DNA of 64,000 nucleotides from Neolentinus lepideus HHB14362 ss-1 (Eukaryota > Basidiomycota > Agaricomycetes > Gloeophyllales > Gloeophyllaceae), in assembly GCA_001632425.1 (NCBI GenBank), contig KV425604.1:129993-193992 (forward strand). The letters are read 5' to 3'. The notes beneath the pieces are model-generated. The model had not been told where the DNA came from, made no database searches, and saw nothing but the letters and a program-made list of their open reading frames with translations. Below, piece after piece: positions 23,064 through 33,912 of the stretch (the stretch's first letter is position 1; every line of letters begins with the position of its first letter). The position numbers were made by a program, and so were the translations under genes.

Positions 23064-23372
23064 GATAATAACGGTTCAGTTGGAAAAGTCATTTTGGTTG
23101 GTGGGAGCAGTGGAAAGGGAAGAAGTTACCAAAACCTGTACTCTTACCTATCTTTATCCGTCCTTATGTTCATGCCGCTTGTTATTCAGTACTTAATTGT
23201 CCTTACCATGGGCAGAGGGATGCTGCTACCCATGTATCTTCAGCATGCAGTTATTCAACGTACACATTTCTGCGAATCCGAAACTAGCACAATATAGTAT
23301 AGAGAATGTTGCATCTGGGTCATTATATCCTAATCATAATGGGTGTAGAGAATTGTCCTCCTTTCGTACCTA
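23064..23372. other. Convergent 3' region
   Basis: 309 bp between two converging stop codons. I see nothing coding. Confidence 0.5.
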
Positions 23373-25490
23373 TCAAGGTCCTGATCCAGGAGGCGTGATG
23401 GATGTTGTTCTGCTTAACGTCCCCGGTCCTAACCCAAGGCCAACTCGCGAGGAGTCCGCGCTACTCTCGTCTATTCCCGAGCCATACACGTCCACCCCTA
23501 GGCTGCCGTTCGAGACAGCCATCTCCGGGAAGATCGTAAGTAGTACGAGGTCGAGAATGAATAGAAACAGATGCCTATTGCATGCGGCTGAGGAGAGGGG
23601 ATCGAGGAGAGCATCGACTGTTGCTATCCGCGCTGCAGGCGTTGGGCCGAAGAGTGGTGACACAGCAGCTAACGGTATGGGAGACAAGTGAGATATGGCA
23701 GATCGTACGCTCGGAGTGCGGGAGACTTACGTGGTATCTTCTCCAAGATCCGTTTGCCCAGATTTTCTCGGATGAGCACTTGCTCCTCAGGTGTAGGATC
23801 CACTGGTGATGGTCCTGGATAGCCGTTGGGGAAGAGCGTGTTCTTCGCTATGCTCACAATCTTGGTGACCTGGGCAGCAGACAGTGCGTGTCTGTACAGC
23901 ATATATGATAGGAGTCTATCCACATCATGAGTGAGCTGCTTCGATTAAAAAACATATCGAATTGTACGTACTTGTCCAGGAAAGGACTGAAAGCAGCCGA
24001 CACCATTTCTACTATGTTCATGACCGCAGACGAGGTGAATCGATCATGTGTGCTTAGAAGCTCTGCCAGCATCTCCAACAGCCCGTCTAAATAATTCGAG
24101 CTAGCCTCTGCAGGTGATGAAGCGGAAGTAATCTGGCCAGTTGGTCCGCCCAGAATCGCTTCGTATTCAGACTTCGGGGTAGACCCCAATGACGGTGCAG
24201 GGGACGCGTTCCCTCCCATGTGTCCACTATGTCCGCTTGCATTGACAGAGTCATTAGGATCGCCGTCACTCTGCACCGGTGCGAGCTTTGCAGCCGGTGA
24301 CGAAGGCGATGATTGGTTCACGAGTTTGATCGTATGTACAGTCTGTTTGTATGCGTTGATAAGCGTCAGGCCAAGGGTCGATATCGATTGGACTGCGGAG
24401 AGAAAGAAGACGACAAGGGATTGGAAGGTGAGCGTATGGAGGGAGAACAAAGGTCGTGAGGGTAGTGGATCTGGTGGCTATGAAGTACAGTTAGTCTTTG
24501 AATATTAAAATTCATATAAGCGTAAGAGTATAGTATACAGTTTATGTTCTGGATGTATCACCCGATCAACGCACGGCAGAAAACGAGAATCGGGTAATAT
24601 TGATCTGATCTACGGCGTCGATACATGACAGTATGCAAGTATCGACATGAACACCGCTGACAAGGTGATACCTCCAGAAACACTATATCCACGAACAGTC
24701 ACAATCAAGGAACGCTCAAAAAATTCGAACAGAGTGCACATACCTCGCTTGACAGCGTGCCTGACGACTTCGGAGGTCCCAATTGGTCCAGTATGAGTTT
24801 ATAGATGAACCAAGGCTGGGTAACTCTAGGTGCAACACTGTCCAGTAGAACCTTCAGAATAATCTCTCGGATGATGTAACGCTCTGTCTCGGGCTCGTAA
24901 TCATCCGATGGCAGACATGTTTTGAGGATTTGGTCGACAGCTTGGCGCACGTAGTCCTCATGTATCTGCCCTTCAGCTGTTATCGCCATGTGGGACTCCA
25001 ACTGATGAAATAGCTGAGGAAGAGAAGCAGCACCCCCTATCGCATATGAGGTGGAGAGTTTTGCTGCTGCATTCCGATAATCCCTGTAATGCTGGGACAC
25101 AAGCGCAGGGAGGTCACGAAATACCAAGGGCGACAAGTCCGTGTTCAGTAAACGCCCCTCCAACACTCGAATGATGACTGTGAGTACTCGATTCACTTCG
25201 ACCACGAATTCCTTGTCATAACGCGTGATCTTCGTCCACCAAGGGTTTACAAAGGCTCGCAGTGCTAGTGCAATAAAGTCATATAGCTCGGCATTGAGTT
25301 CAGGCGGGGCCGAAGGCGAGGCAAGCAGAGGCGGCGGGTCAGTACCGGCAGGAAGGTGAGGAAACAGGAGCCGCTTCACAAGAGAGATAGGTTGTTGAGT
25401 CTGCTTAAGTAGAGGTGGGTTGTGCGTCGAGACGGTCGACGAGGACTTGACTGAGCGAGTAGCAGGACGGTGACGAGCGACCGCAGCCAT
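23373..25490 (-). CDS. PXA-domain protein
   Basis: The start at 25490 gives MAAVARHRPATRSVK. The N-terminal half is a PX-associated (PXA) domain: ELYDFIALALRAFVNPWWTK, FVVEVNRVLTVIIRVLEGRL, and LESHMAITAEGQIHEDYVRQ. It ends near ERYIIREIILKVLLDSVAPRV. A hydrophobic segment follows (TLTFQSLVVFFLSAVQSIS, LGLTLINAY), then a Ser/Pro/Gly-rich linker and helices ending near ENLGKRILEKIPR. The C-terminus is FILDLVLLTIFPEM followed by a Gly/Ser-rich tail. PXA domains occur in sorting nexins and in fungal stand-alone proteins tied to membrane traffic and autophagy. No PX or RGS domain follows here, so this looks like the stand-alone fungal form. The function is inferred only from the domain. Confidence 0.8.
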
Positions 25491-25936
25491 CGCCACCGTC
25501 GTCGTCGGCAGCAGCGACGACAAACGTTCGCGCGAAGAAGCCGAACTGTGCAATGGCGGCCGACCGCATTAGGCGATGGGCGCAGCTAAGTATAGCACCT
25601 CATGAAGTGTGGCACGGAATCTCCTCTGCGCAATTTACGTCTCTCTCTCCTTTAAACTTTAGGCTCGTCATTCAATATTCAAGCAAGCGGTGTCGAGCAC
25701 GGCGTGTGCTAGGGCCGGTCGCCTTTGAAAGGAATACACTCTCCTTTATTCATTGCAACCTGGCCATTCGGTGCGTGTTTGAATACATCAGTCCGAACAA
25801 TCAGGTCTGACAGCAATACTGCGTACTGGCATCTGTCGCCCAAGAGTGCTCGCTATCTTCAGTCCGCCGTTCCGCTTGGATGCAGTAACACGCTCTTTCT
25901 CTACGACACGCCACGTCTTACCTCGCTCGTTGCCTT
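25491..25936. promoter_or_regulatory. Divergent intergenic region
   Basis: 446 bp between the starts of the PXA gene and the membrane-protein gene. The in-frame extension of the PXA frame upstream of 25490 lacks another ATG. I see no clear element. Confidence 0.4.
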
Positions 25937-27318
25937 ATGAACGCTCAGCAGGAATACCCGTCGCAATACCTTAGCCTTACCGTCCGTCGACTCTATGCCA
26001 GGGACAACGGTTCTGGGTCGAATACTACTATCATCATAGCAGTAGTCTGTGGTGTCGTCGGAGGAATCATCCTTGTTTTCATGCTCTGGCAAGTTGTCTG
26101 GAAGCTCTGCCGCCCCAAGCGGAATCCACTTCCCCCCGTTCAACCTTTGGTTCACCATCGCCATGCGCATATTGCTTCTCTCGCCGATCGCGACAGCAGT
26201 AGACCTGCTACTTGGTTCGACACTGGTCATCTTTCAGTTCGCCATGGTTCATTCCCCAGTGGAAGTGACATTTCGTTAATAACCAGCTCCCCTGGCAAGT
26301 CGCCATCGCGTCAAACAAGCTTCCACACCGAAGAGACAATGAGTCGGCGGATATCAGACGATACCTCTATGCACTTGTCTGCTGCCACTGCAGAAGACCT
26401 TAGCTTGACTCCCCCAAATCCGGCTTTCGCTCGCGATTCTTCACGCGACTCATCAAGTCCAGTGGGTCCGAGCGTATCCACCAGTTCCCTAGGCTCCTTT
26501 GACGCACCGTTCCCTCCCCCACTTTCCATCTCTCCTCACTCTTCAGCGTCTGTCCTCTCCGATGCTCGCTCCCAGTCGGTTGAGCGGCGACCGCGAGCGA
26601 ATCATATCCGTTCACTCTCGCGACCCGTGTCTCTGGCATCTTCCATCAGTACCGCTCATACTAATCGGAGCAGAAGTACTATCCGGGGTCCACCGCATGC
26701 TAGGCACAGCAATATCCAAATCGTGCTGCCGGCACCATTGGCCCCTTCCATGTACCGAGAGGAGACAGACAGCGAAGTCAACGTTTTCCTTAACTCGCCC
26801 ATACATTTACGTTCCGCTACGGATTCCTGGATCGGAGTGGGGAATCAAAGATCGGTCAGTCAAGAAAGACCGAGTGTTAGGCATCGTGCGTGCAGCCCCC
26901 TCCCCTGTTTGTATCACAATAATGTTGATTCTATCTCACTTTCACAGACCAGTGGACTACCTCTGAGTCCTCAAGATCTTCTAAACGAAGTCAAAGGCCG
27001 GATGCTTCGTCCTACCAACCGTCTGCTAGACCTCCACCAGTCCCCCGCCTCCCATCAGAGTATAGCGAACAATATTCATATTCGCCCACGACCATCTCAC
27101 CTGAATCGCATCAGTATCCACCACTCGAGAATGTTAACAGGGGAAGACAGCAACGCGCGTCCTCCCAATCCTCAGCCCATGCACCGAATAAGTTGCAGAA
27201 GCAGAAGCAGAGGTCGCGGTCACGATCGAAAGGTGCTGTCTTGCGGCAGTCGAGCTACGAGCATCATGCCCAGGGACCCCCTGCTGAGGCGTATTACGCT
27301 CAGCCTCAGGATGTGTAG
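25937..27318 (+). CDS. Single-pass membrane protein with Ser-rich cytoplasmic tail
   Basis: Two exons (25937-26873, 26948-27318) join in frame to 435 residues. Reading through the intron gives an unlikely tail, whereas splicing restores a Ser/Arg/Gln-rich one ending AEAYYAQPQDV. A short N-terminal segment has one possible N-glycosylation site (NTT). It is followed by one strong membrane span at about residues 30-52 (IIIAVVCGVVGGIILVFML), then a basic stop-transfer cluster (WKLCRPKRNP). The long tail is rich in Ser, Pro and Arg with many RxxS sites, which suggests phosphorylation. No signal peptide precedes the span. This topology resembles fungal wall-sensor or Mid2-like proteins, but the extracellular part is too short for a typical sensor. 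Function unknown. Confidence 0.7.
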
Positions 27319-27804
27319 CATCGTGTCTTGTTTATACTTCGTTCGTCCCCAGACATACGTATAATATTAATACGACGGACCGGGCTGAGCCGGACAATCA
27401 AAAACACTGTATTGTCACTGGCGTGTTCCATTGACATGCATATAGCGAGCACTTCAGATTCTATTCACCGTGTTATGCGCAGCCACTTGTGGCAGCAATG
27501 AACTGCTCCAAGGAGGCACATTCCCCAGTTTGACTGTTCTGAGCTCGAGCTCGTACTCAGGCCCCTCTAATCCGTACTTATTTAGTGAATTCATGCTGTG
27601 AGATAATCTTCAGGATGTGCTTTGTCATCTACGTAGCGACGTGTAGTACACTACCTAATTGGTGGCCAAACTATGAAATGAACGCCGGCAATACCGGCCG
27701 AAAGTGCTGATTCGTATAGATTCCGCGTACCGGAGTCCGCTTCAAGTTTACGCCAAACGCTTGGACTTGACTCACTGCGGGTCCCTGTCCTCATCTATTC
27801 TATC
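27319..27804. other. Intergenic region upstream of the aminotransferase
   Basis: No gene. It contains the 12-bp palindrome GAGCTCGAGCTC near 27541. Confidence 0.4.
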
Positions 27805-29514
27805 ATGTCGCTCAGACTGACTGGATCACTACCTAAGCGACTACACGTCGGTCGGTATGCGGCGTTTACGCTAAGGTGGAATAGCACGGTAGTGCGGGAT
27901 CCTGAGTTCACGTCATTACCAGATATTGAGGTATGTACCGGAGAAGGAATGGAAGTGGTTTTCTGTTTAACGTATGGGCAGCCTGCGAGGTTGGAGATTG
28001 TTAAGACTCAGTCCCCTCGCCTACCTCCTCCAGCCTCTGATCTAGTGTTCGGACATACCTTTGTGAGGAACACGCGAATACTATTACGAAAGAATTGTCT
28101 CATCTCTGTGCACGATCTATAGACTGACCACATGCTGACCATACCATGGTCTGCACGAATTGGCTGGGATACGCCAAAGATTGTTCCTTGTGAGTCATCT
28201 GTCGGAATTCATCCACATCCCAAGTCCCTCATTCCCTTCATTTGTATATGAAGACGGTCCACTCAGTCTTCTTCCCAGCTCAAGTATTCTCCACTATGCC
28301 CAGACCATCTTCGAGGGTATGAAGGCCTATCGGGACGAGAAAGGCAAGGTTATGCTCTTTCGACCAGATATGAACATGAAGCGCATGAACTCCAGTGCAC
28401 AGCGTGTCGCACTTCCCGTAAGAATCCTCGCAGCATGGCTTTAAGTGTCGAATGACTCACTTGCCGCCAGACCTTTAACGGAGACGCGTTAATACACCTG
28501 ATTAAAGAACTCATCCGGATAGACAAACACTGGATTCCTCAGCAAACAGGTTACAGCTTATACGTCCGACCTACCTTGAGTAAGTGGTATTTTGATGTAT
28601 TCCTCAGAGTATGACACGTTTCTCATTCGTGCATTGCCTACACAGTTTCCACCGAGGCCGCCATTGGCGTCCACCCTCCAGCTGATGCATTACTATTCGT
28701 TATCTGCAGTCCTGTAGGACCGTACTATTCTAAAGGCTTCAAGCCCGTAGGTCTATACGGAACGACCGAGTACGTTCGCGCCGCTCCCGGAGGCACTGGT
28801 GCCTATAAGCTTGGAGTCAACTACGCGCCCGGTGTGGTGGCGCAAAAACTTGCTGCGAAGCTTGGTTATGACCAAAATCTTTGGTTATATGGGCCGGAAC
28901 ATCACCTGACCGAAGTGATTATAAACCAATTCACAATATGGACTATTGTTTATTGTTCCATAGGTCGGCACCATGAACTTGTTCGTCGTGTTTAAGACCG
29001 AGGACGGATGTACGAGTCTGGCACATGGATATTCGATGATCACTGACCTTTTCCTCCTCAGCACTTGAACTCGTTACTCCCCCATTAGACGGCATGATTC
29101 TCCCGGGAGTCACCCGCGACTCTGTGCTCGAGCTCGCCAAGGGCCACGCCTCAGGACAGCACAAAATTCCCGGACTAGGTGATAAGCTGACCGTGTCCGA
29201 GCGTCCTGTGACGATGAAAGAAGTCAAGGATGCCTCACAGAGCGGTCGGCTAGTCGAACTCTTCGGCACAGGTCAGTCGCGTTTACGTTCACCCCAGTCC
29301 CCTTTGTCCGCCTGTTAACTCATACTGCTTGGTCTTTTAAGGAACCGCCGCGGTCATCAGCCCCGTAGACAGGATCGGCTATCTCGGTGAGGACGTGCAG
29401 ATCCCCACCGGTCCTGACGGCATGGGCCCCGTGTCGAAACCGATCTGGCAGGAGCTAGTGGGCCGGCAGATAGGTACTATCCCTAGCGATTGGAGTGTAG
29501 TCGTCACGGAGTAA
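27805..29514 (+). CDS. BAT1: Branched-chain amino acid aminotransferase, mitochondrial-type
   Basis: PLP-dependent fold-type IV enzyme that interconverts Leu, Ile and Val with their 2-oxo acids. The first exon encodes a basic, acid-free leader ([19 protein letters not shown]) typical of mitochondrial import. Family blocks in order are [70 protein letters not shown], and [17 protein letters not shown], whose Lys is the PLP-binding residue. Then come [29 protein letters not shown] and [14 protein letters not shown]. The stop is at 29512-29514. Seven or more introns of 50-70 nt were recognised. Which of the yeast paralogues (Bat1 or Bat2) it corresponds to rests on the leader only. Confidence 0.93.
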
Positions 29515-30166
29515 TTTATGATATCGGTTGGGTGTTGTGTGCGTGCTGTTTCTGGTTTTCAAGCTCTCAGTTTAGAATTGCAAGATCATCTTACGCCGTG
29601 ATCGAATGTGGGTGCTAACCCCAAGCGCTGTGCACGATGAGTATCGAGTAGATGGCGACAACACAACTAATTGCTGACAAAGCTCGAGAGTTGGTTATCT
29701 AAATAAGCATTTTAAAACGGGGAGGATACAACGTAGAACCTCTTGCCCTCAGGCTGATCGGTGAGACCTTCATACAACTAAGTTGGTACGTTTCATGAGG
29801 AATACACACCACAGTAGTACTAGTGAGTGTAGAGAGCAGCCGGTATGGTCCATTCGAGCGATACTAGTCCTTGCCACACTTTGGCTTGTGGCTCTCCGAG
29901 GGTGTGACAGAAGTCAATTTATCCGAATAGCTAGATCTTACAAGTGCGTCCTGTTTTCGTTGTAAGTCTTTGTCCATGATCTAAAGTTGGATAGCAACCT
30001 CGGAAGAGTATCCGTTATACAGATTCCAGGCAGTGCTGCGACTCAAAAGTCGTACGTCTGAATCGCTCTGGCAGAGAGATCTAAAATACCGTGACTCTGC
30101 CGCCGGCAATACGACGCGCTCGCAGATCTCTCTCGCCCTGGAGCCCTTGTCTTTGTCTTGGTCAGG
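29515..30166. other. Intergenic region
   Basis: 652 bp between two co-oriented genes. Short open frames here lack coding character; I see nothing definite. Confidence 0.4.
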
Positions 30167-31385
30167 ATGTTCCTTGCTTGCGCAGGTCGCAGCGTCCTGC
30201 GTACATTGCGATCTGCAGCATATTTGAGAAACTACGCTACTGCAGATTCTCCTGTTGCCTTAGGAAAGGCCCCGTCACCTCCGAAGAGCAACAACACCCG
30301 TTACGAATTGGATGCTCGCATTCTAAACGAACTTTTGAGGAGACCGTCTACAAGCAGGGTCAATTTGGGGAACCTTGTGCTAGAGTACATGGAGAGAGGG
30401 GGAAACATTCTGCAGACGTCGTTGCCATATGAGTCTCGCCCAAGCAGCCAGAGAAAAGTGCAGTTGACTTCTGCAGCGGAGGACGGTGTCGCGATGGTAG
30501 CCCATTGTGTACGAGACGGGGAGAATCATAAGATCAGTCTATCATCCGCCTTTGCGTTAGAAGGGTCTTGGAAGCGTGAAGGAGAGTCTGTCATTGTATC
30601 TTGCGCTCACACCATGGAGGAGGTACGTCGTTCGTACAACCATACTTCCTCCAAAGGAGAACCAACGTTTTGACTGCGCCAGGCAGATCCGACGCTCACC
30701 TCTCCTGACTCCTGACCAACTCAAACCAATCCTGGACTCTGCATCTAATTCGGATTGCCGCCTCTCGGGCAGTTTCGTCATTTCTGGATCTCGAGAGACG
30801 ACAGAGTTCCACCCAGTTTCAGCTGTTCTCTCGGCCTTGCATCGGTCCGACCTCGTTCTGTTCAGAAAGACCGGTCCGGTGCTGAAAACTTTGCCCGTGT
30901 CACCGTACCCAGCGCATCCAAATACCGCTATCCGTGCGCACTTTGTTGCAGACGAGGAGCCTGAGGAGCCGGGGTGGGTGCCTTGGATAGGCGGGACATG
31001 GAGTAAATGGGTTAGAGGGACGGTGTTGGGCTATCGAGATTTTGCCGGGCGAGAGGCGAAGGTGAATTGTATATGCGCTAGTGTACCGGAGTACTGACAC
31101 TGTTTTAGCCTGGCACGTACGATGCGCTGTCGCATCTTATGTTCCAACCTGTTCCGACGCCAGGATCTAGCGGCGGTCCTATCGTGGATGAAGAGTCCGG
31201 CGCTGTCATAGGCGTGATCCTAGGGACGAGGCAGGATCTGGGGATCCAGGGTCTTCGAGGATGGGGTGTTCCCGCAGAAGTGATATTCGAGGTATTTAAT
31301 CCGCCTCATTCACGCACTTAGCCAGTCGTATTTGCTCAACTGCCTCTAGATGTTCAGTCTGCCAGGCCTCAGTATCAAGCAGTAA
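30167..31385 (+). CDS. Trypsin-fold serine protease with mitochondrial-type leader
   Basis: Four exons give a protein of about 360 residues. The start at 30167 yields a leader rich in Arg and Ala (RSVLRTLRSAAYLRNYATA), fitting mitochondrial import. The protease fold shows a plausible catalytic triad: His in VIVSCAHTMEE, Asp in RSDLVLFRK, and Ser in TPGSSGGPIVDEESG, followed by the typical GVILG and GLRGWGVPAE strands. There is no PDZ domain after the protease, so it is not a standard HtrA protein. The last exon is short (MFSLPGLSIKQ). Relatives are common uncharacterised fungal proteins. The substrate and exact compartment are unknown. Confidence 0.75.
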
Positions 31386-32067
31386 TCGAAACTGGGATGC
31401 AAGCTCGTCGAGGGGTCGTCCCTGTTAAGCCGTATTCGAGGTATTTATGCCCTATTTATACCCTATTCCGCACGCGCCTGGTACGCCACATTTACTGCTC
31501 TTCTTCCAGCCAGCTAGGCCAGATAGCGAACGGACGAATAATTGCGGAGACGTGTACGAGCTGTGTATCTAGAATGTGTTGTATGACCACATCTATTGCC
31601 TAAGTACATATACCCAGGAGACGGCTAAAACCGCGCAACCGAGCCGCAGTGTGGGAATTGATACTGCTCAGCCAATTAGAGCACATCGGAAAGCGAAATG
31701 CGCTCACGTCTATAAAGACCCTGCTGTCTCACTTCCTCACGCAAACTCTCCCTCCGGAGTCATATCATGCTATCTCCTTGCTTGTCGTTGAGACTTCCGG
31801 ACCTGCTTTACCCTGTCTCCATCCATTTGGACATTGAACTTGCAGCCGCCTCTCAGGCACCTGGCTAGCGGATGCTATATCTTGGGTCCTGGAGCACGTT
31901 TACTTGATTTCGCAGTCTCTCAGTTCGCTAGCCCGGGTACTCCTACAACATCCGGGGCTGTAGGCAATTATGGCACACCTCATGGGCGAGCGGCTACCTG
32001 CGAAGGCTGGAATTCCCCTCTCACCGCTCTAATCACTATTAAGCTATGGATTAGTCTGGCTATTGCC

Positions 32068-32116
32068 GGCATCCCGCGACACATTGGCTGACCCGGCCTA
32101 CTCATCGCGGGATGCC
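32068..32116. repeat. Perfect 12-bp inverted repeat
   Basis: Arms GGCATCCCGCGA (32068-32079) and TCGCGGGATGCC (32105-32116), exact reverse complements separated by 25 nt. Confidence 0.9.
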
Positions 32117-32265
32117 CTGCGTGGTCCTGCGTCCGGCAACGTCAGACAGCTCTCTGTCATCAATGGCTATCGGACTTAAGCGACTCTGGTGCCCGTTGTA
32201 CCTCGTGCATCGGATCCATCCCGAATCTTCTTTGTTCTAGCCGTCGTCATAGTCTTCTCACAGAG

Positions 32266-32291
32266 CCCCGAGTCAGGGCGCTGACTCGGGG
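32266..32291. repeat. Perfect 11-bp inverted repeat with 4-nt loop
   Basis: Arms CCCCGAGTCAG (32266-32276) and CTGACTCGGGG (32281-32291) around GGCG. A very stable hairpin in RNA or single-stranded DNA, 150 bp from another perfect inverted repeat. Confidence 0.9.
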
Positions 32292-32698
32292 ATCGCGACG
32301 CTGCCATGCTCGCCGCCCAGGTTAGACGCGGGCCGAGCGTCAATCAAATTCACTATGGGCAACGTCAGGTACCACGCAGGCGTCTCTCTCTCTGACACTG
32401 ACTTTTACCGGGTTTGGTGAGATATATCTGGCACTCGACTGGACTGGTACTCTATACACTCGCTTTCTCCCATCCCACGTCCTTCAGAGTACTGCTTGTT
32501 GCCACAAAATCGCACGACTGTACAATGGATAGGGGCGGTAGTCTGCCTGGCAACGGTTCAATATTTCTGGTCGATGTCGTGCTCACATGAACTAGCAACT
32601 TGGCGTTTCAGCTCGCCTCGCTGGGCTCGTTACTGGAAATCCGATGACTCGATCTGACTCAGTGGCGACGATCGCGGTATCCAGGTTAGGTATTGGGA

Positions 32699-33124
32699 TC
32701 ATGGGAATCGTACACGAGGACAGACGCGAGGCGTAGCGCAGATAACTCTTACCGACGCAGGCTGCTGCTTAGTGCCTCGTAGAGGACGTCTGGGAAGAAT
32801 TCTGAGCAGTGTGCAACGGGGAACATTTTGTTTCGAAATCTGGTATGCTGTCACTTCTAATGTGGATGCACCCAAGTACCTGTCATTCTGACCTTCAACT
32901 GCTTGACTATGATCTTTGGTTGAACCTGGTATCGATGAGCCAATCACTGGCACTGACATTGGAAAAGGAGTGGATACATTCATTCTTGCCTGGCCGCACC
33001 ATGCGCCAGCGACGAGGAGGTCGTACATCGCCCATTGCCCACCCTCCGCATTCTGTTGGTTGATCTCCTCGGTATCTCTGGAATTCTGAGGCTGTTCTGT
33101 CGCTGGGACTGTTTTGCCAGCCAT
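32699..33124 (-). CDS. Weak candidate hypothetical protein
   Basis: An open frame of 141 codons beginning MAGKTVPATEQPQNSRDTEE, with a hydrophilic Gln/Asn/Glu-rich start and no recognised domain. It is the only frame of note in this gap. An intron could begin at GTATCC inside MNVST. It may be chance. Confidence 0.2.
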   Translation of the reverse strand: MAGKTVPATEQPQNSRDTEEINQQNAEGGQWAMYDLLVAGAWCGQARMNVSTPFPMSVPVIGSSIPGSTKDHSQAVEGQNDRYLGASTLEVTAYQISKQNVPRCTLLRILPRRPLRGTKQQPASVRVICATPRVCPRVRFP

Positions 33125-33912
33125 TATTTGTGTATATATGTTTTAGTGAACTCTATCTTTGGCGACTATATTTTTGCTTGCTTTCGCTGCTGTGTCATTT
33201 GTGTCTCTCTAGATTGTACACCTCCAACCATTGCTGTGCTGTGGTTGCTTGCACCAGCTACACCAGACTACCATCAATCGCATACCGGGACTGTGTTAGC
33301 TTATGCATGTACAAATATTGTTGATGGTATGAACGTTTGTGAGCCCGCTGCAACCACACTGGATTGGTGTGCGCAACTGCCCGTCCATTCATTTCTGCAG
33401 CTCGAAGGCCATTCGCAGACTTCAAGGCCACTACCTGATTGTGCATCCTGATCTCACGCACCAAGGCTCAGCGCTCAGTACACACGAGAATCATACAAAA
33501 CAGATTTGCGAGCAAGACACCCAGTTAGACCACGAGAAGGACAGGGTGACTTGAAGCCCGACGCACTCGAACGCGACGGCAAAGGATAAGCAGATCTATA
33601 AGCCAAGTACTGAAACGAAAACCGCAGCACAGTCAGCTTCAGTCCGACAGTCCCAGCGCCAGCAGCGACAGTAAGGGTTCAGATTACAAAGATGCCGCGC
33701 ATGGTAGACAACGAAATGCAGAGGGATGCACGGCCTCGTCGTCGCATGCGTTCACTGATCATGTACAAAGCGTCGCCGGCAGGTGCCGAGCAAACTTGCC
33801 ACGGGTTCGCTGTACTCATCGTCCTGGACAACGTCAAAGTCATCACCCGAGTCGTTTTACGCATTACCACCACTGACGACGACCACCTTGTTCTATTCAG
33901 CTTGTATTTCGA

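Larger units (their letters stand above)
31386..33912. other. Gene-poor region, 2.5 kb
   Basis: The largest gap in the window. Apart from one weak candidate frame (separate entry) I see no exon series. It contains two perfect inverted repeats. I found no terminal repeats or transposase remnants by eye. Confidence 0.5.

Noticed and set aside
25491..25553. N-terminal extension of the PXA protein to 25553
   Set aside because: The codon at 25551-25553 is TTG on the minus strand; the first in-frame ATG is at 25490.
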